Notes: generated from the letters alone by a model not told the origin. Positions 35,801-49,627 are shown, numbered from the stretch's first letter. The stretch: DNA of 64,000 nt from Membranipora membranacea (GCA_914767715.1 OU612067.1:14885001-14949000), one strand, 5' to 3'. Translations and numbers: made by a program.

Positions 35801-38800
35801 TCATCACTGATCCACCAAAGGTTTTGAAGTCTTCGATTGGTGTTCCATCTGGCATCGTACGAACATCCTTATACAGGAAATAAAACGCTAAAAAAATAAT
35901 TTATTTGTTTATTATTATTTATTATTCATAGTTATTTATATTTTTTGCACAGCCATCCAGCAGAAGCTCAACTTAACGAAACAGTAACTTTCTTCTTAGG
36001 TTTTTAAACTCTCTGCATCGAGTTTGTAATCAGTTTTGAGCGTTGAAGTCATTTTCATATCCTAGGGTTTGCAGTTTTTTTTCAGATATGTATGGTGGGC
36101 TGAATAGAAATCCAAACCATGGCCTAAGCTCAGACAAATAAATGGACAGTATACTAATTTTACTAATGATTTCACAAATACTCGCTGAGTTTACAACATC
36201 GAAGAAACTACAGCAGCGACAACAAGATAACAGAAATAAATAGGGAGCTACCTAACTGGATCGGCCAGCTCCATTATAAATAATCAAAAATCAGGTACTG
36301 GTTCTACATGCTATATAATGTGTTGTATACCGTTTCTCAACTTCAACACTGGTAATGCTATCGTGTTTTTATCCTGACTCGAACATTCAACAAAGATACA
36401 TGAAGAATGTTTACACACAGTTACAACACCAAACAGCAACAACAACTAAGACAGTGGCTACACGACTGGTACCTTGGGAGAAACATATGAGGAAGCCGAT
36501 GTAGATGACAAGAAAACGAACAATATCACCGATCAGTATTTTGTAGAACATCATAACAGATGTTCCTGTCAGGCTGTGTCCTCTATAAATAACATCCAAT
36601 AAACATTCTCAAGTCGTTTAGCATTGGAGAAGCTAACATTACGTTGACAATAAGAGCTCAAAGCTCATATATGAATAGTTAAAGACTACCCAAAGACCTG
36701 CGCAGGTTATAGTCAGGCAGTTACTTATGATAAAGGTTTTCCACCATCAATAATTCGTGCCAAGTAGAGTATTGAATTTTTTACCATGGAAATCTGACAA
36801 AACTTTATCATAAATAATTGCCTAACTATATATAACATGCATTGTTCTTTAAAGATCATTATTGAGGTCTCAGGTAGGCCTGCATTGTTGTTGTGTTATC
36901 AGTTCTCACTTTTCAGTTTATTGACATCCACCCACACGGCAGCAAACAAAGATTGAGCAGAGCCAGTGTGAAAATATCACTTATCTTGACTGTCCTTTAT
37001 TAATCTTATTGATTTGATAGTTCATATTGTGAGAAATCTCATTTTGATTTGAACATGCAATGCTGTTATTCTTTATTTGGTGACAAGTCATGGATGGTTC
37101 CTTGTCGTTCTCATGTTGTTCCTAACATACCGTTTAATATGAATATTATATTGCATGACTATAATTGTCTTGACAGCACTATTCGCTCACTCACATGGTA
37201 ATCATGAGACATGTGCAGTCATTTTTTTCCACCTAACAAGTATTGAGAAGGTCTCATGAGGCTCTCATCAGTTGTATGGGCGAAATGGCAGTCCTATGTT
37301 TGTCAGTATGTATCATTTGCGGATACTCATGTTTAACTTTGATATCTACCCTTTTATTATATTGATAAATATGTTGAAGTGGTATATCGGTTTAATCCAC
37401 AAGAATATCCTAAATCAGAAATTCCTTGCAATTAAATCAATATCAAGAATATTGTCATCTGGATTGTATTACGTCAATGTCAATTTGATTTAACAAGGAT
37501 TTATTTCCTGTGCATAGCTGGTTTGTAAACATATTAATGCTTTGACATGAAGATCTATTTTCTCACAAGTTCAAGCAGGCTGTAGTGTCAGATGCAAAGG
37601 TTGCAAATTGAGCGTTCTAAGTTAAAAACGCAACCAAAAGACTCAGGACAAGCATTTTCAATAGAAATTTCTTTAGATGAAAAAATGAAATATCAATGTG
37701 TTTAAAAAATGGATTCATTTTCTTGCATGTAAAAAAAAACTCTCTAATATCTTATAAGGATCCATGGTGCAAATTTTCCCATTTTTAACTAAAATTATGT
37801 TTGAGAACTTACAAACGTCAAACCCTGAGCAAACCTGTGATATCACAGGCTGCATTGTCGCCATCTGGTAGGATTTAAAATGCTGCATGGTGAATGATAG
37901 AAAGAATGATACAATTACTAGTCTAGAGCACTCACTTTGCGAAAAAGAGTAGCATGCACCAAGCGCAGGGAACAGCTATAACGAGCATAGTCTCCTCGAC
38001 TGTCTGTAACATATGGACCGCTGACCCTTCTTCTACAGTGTAGTGGTTACCCTCTGAGGCGAAGTGAGCCAGCCTCACAGGTACACACAGTATAATCAGA
38101 GCACTCGAGATCAGGTATAGAGCTTTTGATGGAGCATTTTTCTACAGAGAAATGAAAGAGAAAATTGTGATTCCTGATGATTAATCTCTCGATAGAAGTT
38201 ATCATAGATGTCTGATATCTCACTTCTCCCAGACATCAGGATTCAAGATTTATAGGCAAATAAGTGGCTGAGCATCAGAGCTGTAATAATCATTAGGAGA
38301 GCATTGTCGTGGATGACATGGAGGGAATCCAAAAAAGGATTTATATGTCATGGACAAAAGATCTTGTATGCACCATACTATATTGATTGACAAAGTCGCG
38401 CAAAGTTTACCCCATTTGATTCATCTAAGAATTAAGGCTATTTTGCTAAGCCTTTGATGTAGTGGTGTAGGCGGTTTTCAGTCTGATGTTCACTGTCAAC
38501 TTTTCAAAATGGCTAACCTGTTCCACCAAATCAAACATCAGACCGATCATTGCTTATCATCAACTTACCAGGTTGACAAAGAACAGTCTCATGCCAAGTG
38601 ATCGAACTTCCTCTATGTGCATGAGATAATTAGCTATGGAGCTGAGTACTGTGAGGATCTCACAGGTGAATCTGAAGCCGTCCGATGCGTTCTCGTAGTG
38701 TACTAAGTCATGGTGTGGTCTCATATATATAGCGATAGTTAGGAAGAGCAAATGAATCAGTACCAGCAACATTCTCATAAAAAACTGCTTCTATAAACAT

Positions 38801-41800
38801 TATAATATATTATATTATAATGTATTACACTATACATTAACAGATAGATGTTATAAATTTTATCATAACCACAAACCAAAGTTTATTTGGCTTATCCACT
38901 GACCAAGAATTAATGTGCTACGGCAGTGGTAGGTTGAGTGGTTTTGCAACGTTATCCAACAAAATTAAATAAATGGATAAATATAAATAAATAAATAGAT
39001 ATAATCCATCTCATTTTAAATAATAGTTTTTATCATAATGTTATTCTTACCCTGACGAAAGTTTTCCACTTTTCATCAAGAAGCTGTCTGATGACACCAC
39101 CTTGTAACAGCTCGAGATGGTCATCAGTCTCACCATTGACAATAACCATCAGTGCTGAGTTCCAATCTACAAAATATAAAAACTTAGAAACTTGAAAAAA
39201 TTCAAGTTGACTGGTCCTATAACTTTTGACTTCAAAAGCATCTGAAGAAACTTTGTAACTGGACATGATGGCTGACTGGAATAATAATAGTTTACTGCTG
39301 GACCAAATCTAACGGCGCTGGTCTAAGGCATGACTATGACATTGTACTTTTTCCGGGTGCTGTATGATCCGGTCGATGTAACATATCATTAATTCAACCT
39401 GAATGCTATAATATGAGTTGAGCTTCTAATGACCAATTTTTTTATGCAACATCAGGCCCTAACTTCTGTTATAATTTGATAGAATTTTTTTTAGATGGAA
39501 TTGGCTTAGCTGGTTGGAGTGCCGTACCTTCAGTATGCAAATGTTAAAGGTCGTGGGTTCGAATCTCACTGAGAGCAAATTGGCTCAGACATTGCAGCCT
39601 AGCCCCTAAGGCAGCCAGTTTTTCGCCGCCTATTCTTCAGAATGTGGTGAGTGACAAAAACAAGACAAAAATTCCAAGGAATACATACTTGTGTGTCCAT
39701 TTATTCCTATAGAGTCTACAGCATGTAGTGGATACAGCGAACAGCCTATATTACTGTATCTCCATAGCTCTATCCTGTGTAGTTCCATGATTTCATTGAA
39801 TATTTGCTGCCTGCCTAACTTACTGGCTAACGCTAGCGGGCTCAGTCTATCCACTGCCCCTGGAGTTCCATTTTTTATCCAAGTGTTAGCGGGCTTGACA
39901 TGATGCCTTACGGCGTATGAATACATATCACATTGATTGTTTATGACGATCATATGCAGCACTGTGTTGCCATTTGAGTCCTGGCGGTCGGGATCAGCAC
40001 CATTTCGAAGCAGGTAATCGTAGATTGACTCGTGTCCAAAACACGCAGCAAACGACAGAGGGAACTCGCCATAATAAGCGTAACCTGTGTAGAAAAATAG
40101 TACACACTGAGTTACCAACAAAGAGTTTCCCACAATGCACTGTTCTGGGAATCCCCATTTAATTTAATGGATAAAACTACATCATCAAATTGCATTGTGG
40201 GAATGTTGCTATTAGTTGGCTCTCAAACAGACCCCCACTTTCATGTAGCATAACAGGAAACACAATCTTATGTGGTGAAATAGTACACAACAGCTCCTAG
40301 ACTAGGTGGCGACATAACAATTAATTTGATAACAAGTCTGGTGCACCAACCAAAGGCACCTCTTGAGACAAGCACTGTCAGCTTGAGGCTGTTTGGCTTG
40401 GCTTACAGTATATGGTGTTAACAATTCTACTACTATCTCACATATTCACACCCTGAAAACAGGTAAAACATCAGGAGTTGAGATAAGTAATCACCATTAT
40501 AGTCTGTGTTCTTCTTTCGTTTTCTCTTCTGGTCTTCAGGTAGGAAGAAGGAGCCCGTAGCAGGCTGGTTTATATCAGCACCTTTATCTACTAGTAACTT
40601 CACTGAGTCTAGGTCACCATTTACTATAGCCTGGTGCAGGGCTGTTTGACCTGTGACATCAAATTCAAATTTTATAAGCTTTTTTTGGCAGCGAATTAAA
40701 TTTTATTACGCATACTTTGTTTGTTTGAAATGTTCATGTCAAATGATATAGCAGTGTTTTACATTAAAAACCTGTTTCTCCTAATATGGACACTAGGTAC
40801 GATATAAAATATCATAGGAAATTGGGTAAGAATTATTCAAACGATCGGAAGACTGACTGAGGAGTGTTTTTGTGCTTCTCTGGAATAAATTCCGATGGGT
40901 CTTCAGTAGGATGGTTCCAACTAGCACCAGAACAAACACTATATTTCTACCGATATATTTGAACAGCACTTGCAGAGTGTTTACATCCATTATCTAGCAA
41001 TATTATTCACTTCTAGTGTGAATTGATAATGTATTACAATAAAAGTACAACTCTTGCTGCCTGTCTAAGCAAGCCATAGCAAATTTTGTATTTGGCCAAG
41101 TCATTTAAAAGAATGAATACACTGGGAAATTAAGTATTTGCAAGAGGAAAATTCCAGCTCCCGCCTTATCTAGAAAAAATAGGTTGCTAGCTAAAATTAA
41201 GTCACCAAAAAAACTAGCTAAACTAAACCCTAGCCAATATCACATCAACATACCGTGATGTTCCTCCCCTTCTAGCATATCCAGAGCTAGTTTTGGGTAC
41301 AGATGTAGGAGAAGTTTGGCTATTTCCGTGTGGACAGGAGTATCATTTTGAAAGCACAGATGGAGGATTGTCTCCCCTGAGACTCCACGCTTCTCTAGCT
41401 TAGAGCACGCCATATGCTCTTTGAACCTGATAAATCTGTCCTGTGCAAAGTCCTTTGACCCTTCCATGTAACCGCCATCAAACTGTAAAAACAAGTGTGT
41501 TATGATTTGCAGTAATACTGTTTTTCTAAGGGGTCGGGCAAAGATGTTTGAATCTAACCAAGATATCTAACTTGAAGGCTTTACACAAGGCAGAAAAAGG
41601 CGCTGAACATTGGCTTAATCGCCCGGTGGCCTGCTGCAATTTGTTCAATTTTTGATAATATTTTTGCAGCATGTGGAGATAACTATTCTGTACATGTCAT
41701 TTAACATTGATGTAAATAAACATGCAGGGTTTGAGCGAGAAGTTAGAGTCTCTAGCTCCTTGGTTCGAGCTGGTTATTCTGCCTCTAAAAATAATTCCTT

Positions 41801-44800
41801 GCTAAGACAAAATAAAAACACAACAGAAAAGCATTGCAGCTGGTGTAGGCCTTTTCTTTTTCCTGTAGGTGTGACTTAATACTTAGGGCAGACTATAACT
41901 AGTTACCCACATCAGATGAGCCACTAATAGCTTATATTTGTTTGAAGGTTAAGTGTTTACAAGGTTCAAATCAGGTTATGGTAAGATCTAACTGGACTGA
42001 TAAAAACTCGTCTCCGAGGTTTGCTAAATAAATTGTTCTGATCTTGTGCCGTGTTGTTTACTCGAGAATATAAAATTCTCTACAAGTATGAGCATTCCGC
42101 TATAGAAGGCAGGAGCATGCCATTGTAGTCCATGTGTTTGTCTCAGTTGGTAACAGAAGCAAGTTCACTCATCAGGTCAGGTCAAAAGAAGCTTTTTATA
42201 CAAAATTATCATCAATAATTGACACTCTCACAGCATAGATAGTGTAGGACATCATAGGCAGGTTTGTTTACTAATTTGAATTATTAATTCATAATTCCTA
42301 ATCATGCTCTACGTCTAAAAATGACTGATGTATGATGCATTGATTAATCAATCGGGATGAAATGTGGGATAAGATTGGCTTAGTTATAACATAATGTCTT
42401 CCTTGGATGTGAGGATAATGTAAATATGGCAGCTTTGGTGACCCAAGTACTTCCGCACTCAGCTGCCAGTCTTCAGGCTGTCACTGGTGTATTTAATATC
42501 CACCCACCACGCTCAGAGTCTGCAAACAGTGTTCAAGTTTACTTAAGCGAAGTGAGTTTTGCAAGAGTAAAAGATTGCCTTTTGTATGGTAATATAATTG
42601 GCTAACTAACATATGCCCATCCTCAATATACGGTTTTTGAACTCTCCCTAAGCTGTCAACCATTGGCACCCTAGTATATATTTACCCCTCTAGGATAAAA
42701 TAGGTTTCGACACACAGGCTCGAAAGAGAAATATTTATGGCAAACAAGCATTTCATTCAACCTCATTATTTTATAAACCCTCGTCTAAGCTAGCAAAGAT
42801 TGGTGCTCTGGCTAGAATTTACTTCTATAAGGTATCAGGTTTCCACTGTCGAGAATGTCATGGCGCTTTTATAAGCTGCCATTCCTGAAGTCTTCCTCAT
42901 CATTTTCTGTTTCCGCAGGCAGCCTTGTAAGTTTATGCTGGCTTATTCTTTATCAGGCCTATGTAGTGTTCTAATTTGTCTTTCAGTTGACTCAATTCCC
43001 TTGAGACTAATTTTAGTAATTTTAATTGTTATTTGTTATATAACTGAGCAAAAGAGTAACTCACATTTTTAAATTGATGAATCTCATCACTGAAGATCCT
43101 GATATGTGTAAATCACAAAATTTCTATAAATATTTCAGATTCCAACTATATTTAGGTACTGGTAGTATAACTCTCACAATTTTTCTTCCAGTCACTATCT
43201 CTAGCAATGTTTGTTGCAGATATAGGCAGGCTGAATTAGTCTTTAGGATGTATGCAGAACGTTTCACACTTGTGACTCCCTCCTATGTTCGAGCATCAAA
43301 TAACAGCAGATAAAGTTCACCTAAATCAGTCTTGAGCCAATTTGCACGCATATCCTAGATACTTTTGAGCCAGCGGCGGCTCGAAACTCTAATTGCAGGC
43401 AAATTGGATGCTTGCGCAAAGGTTTACCTACCTCTTTGGTTTTGCAGTCTTGAAGGTGTCTCCAGCTAGCATACTGAGTATGAGTAATCAACTTCCCCTC
43501 ACCACTGCAGTACAAGAACTCGTCTTCAAAATGTTCTCTGCAGAACAATTTCAGTGCTTCCACCCCCTCTTCCTCAAACACCTCCACCATTTTACCGCCC
43601 ATCTTAACATCGAGGAGTTTGTATATAGGGCTCTCTCGCATCTCCTATCATAATAATAGCATTCAAAAGAACTTATTGGGTTTATTTGGCAATTGAATCA
43701 GAAAAGACAGTCGACTCCATAAACAAGGAAAGTAAAAGAGGGGCAGTGATATGTATGTATCTAGTGCCTAGGAAGGTTGGGTGTGGTGCGGATGTTTATC
43801 TCCAGCAACGTATTTAGTTTGACAAGTACGGAATATACTGCTTGTTCCATTAGGAGATCGATTCCAAACGGAATAGTATTGTAGACCTCCATTGGTCTCA
43901 TGCTACTACTTAGAAACATAGCTCGGCGGCAAAATACCCCCATCTAACAAAAAGACTGGTTACCAAATATACTTACCAGTAACCAGCCTCGCTCTGATGA
44001 CACCTCTATTTATCATCAGTCTTCAGACAGAGACTTGCTGTCTTGCAACATCTCACAACCCAACAGCAACTCTCAAAATTATGTTAAGCTAAACAAGAGG
44101 ATGCCTTACCCTTTCTCTGTTGTGCCATTGTGCATCTGGATCATCTCTCTTTCCCCGACAGCAAAACATCTTCATGAATAATATCGCAGCAGTCTTATAT
44201 GTTGTTAGTCCAGCTACATCCTTCTATGTGAGCGTATTCTCTGCATCTAAAGGCTGGAATTTCAAATTAAAGATTGTACACAACGTCGTAGGCTGCATTT
44301 TCACAATGCTGTTTTTCCCACAGAAATCTATTATGTGTAGACACACTAGCTTTAGCAGACAAATTAAACATTTCTATCTTAGCTGTTGGTCATTACACTT
44401 TGTCTATCCTTTCGCATCATTGATTTGAGAAAAGTAATGTTAGCTAAAATTATTCAAGGTATGAGCGTCATGTCATATACACACTGATTTAATTTCAATA
44501 AAACACATCAACATTATGACCTGCAAAAGCTGCTATCAGGCTTGCCGCAGGCAAATTTCTCAAGGTAAGATATATAGACCACCAACGCTATCAAAATAGG
44601 AATTCTCTGGCGGTTATGTAATGCTATAGCGCGTTTATTGAATTCCAAAAAAATTTAATAAATGGTTAACCTATTAACGTATGTGTCCTAGAGGCTTCAT
44701 TTCCCAATATCTAGCAAAGTTGTGGTCATCTCCCGTTGCAAACTTTTCTTGGGCAGCAAATCTGGTCCTCTAATGGTCTGAACACACTACTAAGGTTGCA

Positions 44801-45156
44801 ACCTCAGTGGATCCTGTCTATAATTCTATATGTGTCCTAATATTTTCTTCAAAGGTAAAATTATGTGTCTACTCTGTCTCATTTAGTTTGTCCTTGGTGT
44901 AAATTTAATCAGGTGAATATAAAACCCATTCGGGGAGGGAGAAGGTAGGGGGGAATGCCATCATAACTATTTACATGTAGAAAGTAACATTTAGGAGGCT
45001 CCTCTGTATTGAAAGCTAACAACATTTTTAGTTACATATAATCTAATAAATCTTTCGCAAGAATTTCTTTTGGCTGCTTACTGAATGATAATTAACACAC
45101 AAAAAAGAGCATAGTTGCGCCACTGTGATAGAAAAACTCACCTTTTTAGAGTTCAT
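29883..45156 (-). CDS. TRPV-type cation channel (Nan/Iav/OSM-9/OCR group)
   Basis: Minus-strand exons in order: 45142-45156 (tentative, MNSKK), 43432-43644, 41254-41482, 40495-40650, 39689-40084, 39051-39166, 38569-38790, 37936-38141, 36473-36582, 35769-35887, 35185-35464, 34528-34634, 33434-33572, 31805-31866, 31512-31735, 29883-30053. Up to 34528 all phases match. Ankyrin repeats come first ([61 protein letters not shown]), then DEKWKTFVR before S1, six membrane segments, a pore loop IHMTFGDFN, and S6 [13 protein letters not shown] followed by [17 protein letters not shown]. The predicted length is about 920 residues, in the usual range for invertebrate TRPVs. Such channels carry Ca2+/Na+ in sensory cilia and act as heteromers. 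I cannot say which of the two invertebrate subfamilies it belongs to. C-terminal exons beyond 33434 are less certain. Confidence 0.9.
30997..31048 (-). other. Candidate alternative TRPV exon
   Basis: Good acceptor (TTATTGCAG) and donor (GTAAAC) around a 52-bp open stretch reading [17 protein letters not shown]. Its 1-nt exit phase would put a stop at once into the terminal exon (29883-30053, which reads openly only in phase 0), whereas skipping it gives a clean phase-0 join from 31512. It is therefore optional, uses another donor, or is spurious. Confidence 0.35.
32920..33155 (+). mobile_element. CAGGCCCGTAGTT MITE, copy 4
   Basis: From CAGGCCCGTAGTTCTAGG to TAAGCTACAGCCCTG, in a TRPV intron. 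It is collinear with copies 2 and 3: TGCTCAATAGTGTGACCTA, CTATAATTGAATATTCCAT and GAATCAGCTCATTTGGGA. No flanking duplication is visible. Confidence 0.75.
36683..36858. mobile_element. Fold-back MITE, AAAGACTACCC family, copy 2
   Basis: AAAGACTACCCAAAGACC, GGTTATAGTCAGGCAG and TTACTTATGATAAAGG on the left, with CAAAACTTTATCATAAATA, ATTGCCTAACTAT and AACATGCATTGTTCTTT on the right as the inverted match. It carries about 60 bp of unique centre that copy 1 lacks. It lies in a TRPV intron. Confidence 0.7.
39495..39662 (+). repeat. tRNA-derived SINE, fullest copy
   Basis: A-box-like TGGCTTAGCTGG (39502-39513) and B box GGTTCGAATCT (39556-39566), then a body reading GGCTCAGACATTGCAGCCTA, CCCCTAAGGCAGC, TTCGCCGCCTATTC and AATGTGGTGAGTGACAA. 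The body is shared with repeats at 52836 and 53782 and, decayed, at 4485. It lies in a TRPV intron. Confidence 0.7.
43321..43425. repeat. Short inverted-repeat element next to a TRPV exon
   Basis: GAGCCAATTTGCACGCAT on the left is an imperfect inverted match of ATTGCAGGCAAATTGGATGC on the right, and TTTGAGCCAGCGGCGGCTCGAAA forms an inner palindrome. The ends resemble the CCAATTTGCCTGCA family. It ends only a few bases from the donor of exon 43432-43644. Confidence 0.45.
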
Positions 45157-47543
45157 ATAAAATATCCAAAGATTTTATAAATCCGAGCTGAGTATTAGTG
45201 AGTGCAGCTGCTGTGTATTAGACGGCCATAGTGTCATCGATGGGGCTTTGAGCTTAACGTTCCCACTATTAAATTTCTACCATCAAATTGAAATTGTCTA
45301 ATCAATATTTAAACGATGTGGTTGCGGCCATTACAATCAATGGTTAGCAACATGATTGGAAAGGCTCAAAATAATTGTAGAGCAATTCGATTCCAAAACA
45401 AACAATCATTGATATTCCTTGAGTAGGTTTATATCAGCCTCTTCACAATATTTCCATTAGCCAATCAAGGTCGGCAGCAGTCAAAGGCTGCCGTCTCTTA
45501 ATAGCTAGATTGATATGGTAGAGATTGCAGATTGCGTAGGGAATTGAAATTTCTTTTGCTAAAAATAAAATGTTGTGTTGCTTATAAATATGTTCTTTTC
45601 ATAGAGTTTTGACATCTGTTAAGCGTGTAGCCAAGTTTAAAAACCTGTTTTATTCATTCACTTTTATTTAGTGCCAATTATGACGTACATTATTGATATA
45701 ATTTCTACCAGTTAGAACTAGACAAATTAGCATATGCCACAACTCACACCAATTTATCTTTTTTCAAAATTGCAAATGATTCCTTTTTTTGAAGTCTTGT
45801 AGTACTTGAAATGTTGCTAGTCATGCCTTCAGCTGCCCCCTGGATCAAGTTGCTCCCTCTGGTGACAGAGTGGTATTTTGAAAATGCACATAATGCGGTA
45901 TCTTGTTGCTCAGCTTTTAAAATCTTCTCCTGTCACCAGATTGATAAAACTTATTTAAGCCTCCCACAATGCCTCATCCCTGGTCTTAATAGTGAGAAGA
46001 CAATTTGATCGTACACAGAGCAGGTAACTCCAAATAAGGCTGAGATGTGGAGGTTTGTCATACCAGGGAGGGAAGTATACCCAACCCACAAACACATTTG
46101 AAACCTCAGAATATTTTGTAACACGGCACATGTAAGCAGCTTTTGGGGGTGTTCACAGTTGAGATCACCCCTTGCCCTTATTTATATAGCTTTGTTGCGA
46201 TACAATACCACCTTTCTAACTAGGGCATTACAAAGGTCTGAGGTGGTTTACATGATTATCAGATATTAGTATCATAGCTTATGACCCCCAGTATAAATAA
46301 ATGTTCATATAACAGCTATTCACAGAACTGTGGAGGTCATTTAAAAGAATAAGCTAGCTTGAGTATCGAAGTGGTTTTTTTTAAATGTAGGGCATCCATT
46401 ATCACCAATCCAGATAGTGGAAATTAAGCCTCACAACCCTCTGATGTTAAATGAGTGACATAACGATGTCACATCAGGGGTTATCATCTCTTCGTTTTTA
46501 AGGGGACAATTCCAAGTAATGTATCTGATTTATTTGCCACGTTAGGGTCCATGACTTACTATGGTAAGATCAAACAATGTTTTTCCGATTTCATCGACGT
46601 AAATTAAAGCCGCTTTTAAAAAAGGGAGTAAAACTAAATGCAATAATTACAGACGAATTTCAATTTTAAATTCTACTCGGTGCGAATCAGAGAAAGTATT
46701 TGGGGTGCAAAATCACCTTTAAAATGCAGCATCCGATCTAAGTCATATACTTTTTGCTGACCATACCGGCCAAATTTTTAGTACTGATCCTGAAGATATG
46801 AAAATTTACCTCTGATAAATGAATGGTGTATCACCAGCCGCCATGTGATAAAGTAAGAGTAATCCTTTCAACTCCTTTTCAAAGCCCCAAACAAAATTTA
46901 TAACCCTGAAGAATACCAGCTCATATTTTGAAAGAAAAGGGAACATGTAATTTTAGGTACTTGAGTTATTTTCCATGAAAATTTCATAAAGCCTGAAAAA
47001 GAAATTAAATTCAACCCAGATGATGAGGCGAGCACTTTGTCTATCCATTGACCAAAAGTTGATGGTTGGCTTTTTTAATCATCATTATTATGATCATCTG
47101 ATCGAAGTTCTGGGGCCGCACACGTGATTGCTAGCTATGACCTATACAGACCATACATGACAAGTTGGCTAGGGCCCATATCTGGTGGTGTGTCGCCCAC
47201 CCATCGTGTGTGTCCGGGGACACTGTAAACCTCCTGTCTGGGCTCGAAGTGACCTCATGCTGCCAAAGAAAGTGGTGCATATTGTGTGACCCAGAAGCGA
47301 TTTGAAGAGTACAATTTTGTTAAAAACGTGTAAAATTAAAGCAATCGGTTTTAACTGATTGAATACCGGACTTAAAGACAGCTTGCCAAGAACATAAATA
47401 TGGTTTCTTGTTTTCTTTGACAACCTTATACAGGATTTAAATTCAGGGCAGATCAATGGTGTTGGTAGTAGAAATGTAAGACATATTAAATGGAGTAGGG
47501 CGTCTCGTCAAACACCCTAAGGGTACAAAGTACGATTGGAATA

Positions 47544-47818
47544 GGATGTGGCCCTTTTCTAGTATGGTCTGATATGTGTTAGTCTCATGAAACGTTAGAG
47601 CCTCAAGAATGTAGCGTTGAGTGAAAGTCATCAATTGCGGTATGTTGAGGTGAGGGTAGTTGTTAATAAGATGATGGCTCTTCAAGGATGTAGCCTCACC
47701 GGTGTGATCTGATATATTTTAGTGTTACAAAATGAGAGAGCCTCAAGGATGTGGTTGTGGTTACAGTATCTAATTTTGATATGCTTAGTTGATGGGTGTT
47801 GTTGAGAAGGTTTGAGAA
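47544..47818. repeat. Diverged two-copy tandem repeat, about 140 bp
   Basis: Unit 1 (about 47544-47677) and unit 2 (about 47687-47818) share, in order, TGTGATCTGATAT/TTAGT, GAGCCTCAAGGATGT, GTTA/GAGTG, TATGTTGAGGTGAGGG-like and GTTGTTAATAAG/GTTGTTGAGAAG blocks. No coding potential. Confidence 0.5.
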
Positions 47819-48574
47819 GTAATTATAATATAATATGTTTTTGTACCTAATATGATACGATGGCAATTAGATGACGTGGCTGTTGTTATGGGTGAATTTT
47901 GATTTAAATATAAATTGACCCATCAGCGGGGAGAGGGGCAGGGGTTGCTGTGGCACATAGAGAGAGTGTCTTGACACAACCAACTCGCAGCTGTTACACT
48001 GACTGTTTCCTCGACAAAGCTATCTAGGACTGCTATAATGTTATATATTATAGAAACAGATAAACTCCTTTAAACAATATATCGATAATTTAATTCTATA
48101 CAAGCTTTGTGAAGTTTATTTAACATGAGTCAGTTAGGACATAAAGGGCATACTGCCCGAACAGTGCACATCAGTTAGAATCCCATAACCTTTCGCAGTA
48201 AATACAAGCAAAATATTGGTCTAAGTCCTTGATGCAAAAGTGAGATTGGTGTAGGGTCATCTGGTATCATAGGATAACTAGCTCGAATATCTGGTGTTAC
48301 CCTAAGAAATAGGCCAACTTGTCACGTATGATACAGACTCTACAAAGTACTGCTCTGCATATCATCAAGGGAATGAGACCAGGGGGTCACATTTTGGATA
48401 ATTTTGAAAAGCTAAAATTCATGCCATTACAAATGCTTTTTATATCCAGAACTTTCAAACTTTTATTAATATCATACTCAATTTAAGATACTTCAAATTT
48501 GAAAACAAACTATGAATACAAAACTAAATCCAACAATTTGATATTTTTAAAACCAATAACAAGCGGGGAGGGAT

Positions 48575-48614
48575 GTACTTGTTGAGCAATGGCATAGCCT
48601 TGTTCAACAAGTAC
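48575..48614. repeat. Hairpin with 15-bp arms
   Basis: GTACTTGTTGAGCAA (48575-48589) and TTGTTCAACAAGTAC (48600-48614) are inverted repeats with one mismatch around 10 bp. No flanking direct repeat was found, unlike the micro-palindromes elsewhere in the window. Confidence 0.6.
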
Positions 48615-48994
48615 GTTTTGTGAGTTTGGACAGGGCCAAGGTGCGATCTCACTGTTGGTGCATAGATGGTACGGTGGGCATGTTTTGTCTAGGCTCTTCA
48701 TGGTGTTCATGTGGTGTTTTTGTAATAAGTTGGAGGGTTGGTCGCAACTCTAATCACAGACTTTCTAGCTGACCCCAGAGTTTGATTACTCTTTAGAACA
48801 TTTATTACTCCTAGTCTACAATGGTTCTTTACAGCAGGATACAGCAAAAAATCTTCCAATTATGAAGATGATGATCAAAGGCCACAAGCTCACACATATA
48901 TCCGTCTGCAAGGTACAGCTGTTATGTACTGACTCTACAACTCAACAAGTATATCAAACCAGTCTGATCAGCAGAACAAAAAATTGAATAAACA

Positions 48995-49395
48995 GTCCTC
49001 AGCACCGCCCTAAGATATCATAGGCTAGGTTGCTCCTTCTCTGACATGAGAAATTTACCATTAATTGTGGCTGCTCAGGTATGAAAAATAATTTGCTTTA
49101 ACCTTTATCTCTTTAAAACTTTATGGTTGTTTTTAACCACCGGCGGGACATAAGGTTTGAGTTCCCAGCAACACCCTATGTTATTATAAGCTAGGTTGCT
49201 CCTTCTCTGATAAGAATAATTTGTGTTAATAGGTACACAAGATTAAGTGTAGGTTCTCAGGTATGAATAACATTTTGCTTTAACCATTTTCTCTTCATAA
49301 CTGATGGCTGTTTTAACCACTGGCGAGATATAAGCTTTTGAGTTCTCAGCAACACTCTATGTTATTAAAAGCTAGGTTGCTCCTTCTGTGGATAA
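48995..49395. repeat. Tandem repeat, about 166-181 bp unit
   Basis: GCTAGGTTGCTCCTTCT recurs at about 49024, 49190 and 49371, each time preceded by CAGCA(A)CACCCTATGTTATTA-like text and followed by CTCAGGTATGAA, TTTGCTTTAACC and TTTTAACCAC.GGCG. Two full units plus partial ends are present. Confidence 0.8.
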
Positions 49396-49627
49396 AATGG
49401 TGATACGTAAAATTTTGAACTATGACACCAGACAGGAAAAAGAAATGGATGAATATCCATGGCCTGCGAGCTCATTCAGTATCTTACAGAAAAATATTCT
49501 GATAGAAATTTTCTTTTTTTTGTGGTGAGAAACAACACTCTCTTGGTGCCTACAGTCACTCCTTAGTGACCACTTGCATGCCATACATCCAAGCGATGCC
49601 CTTCTGAAGCGAGAAAGTGAGATATGG

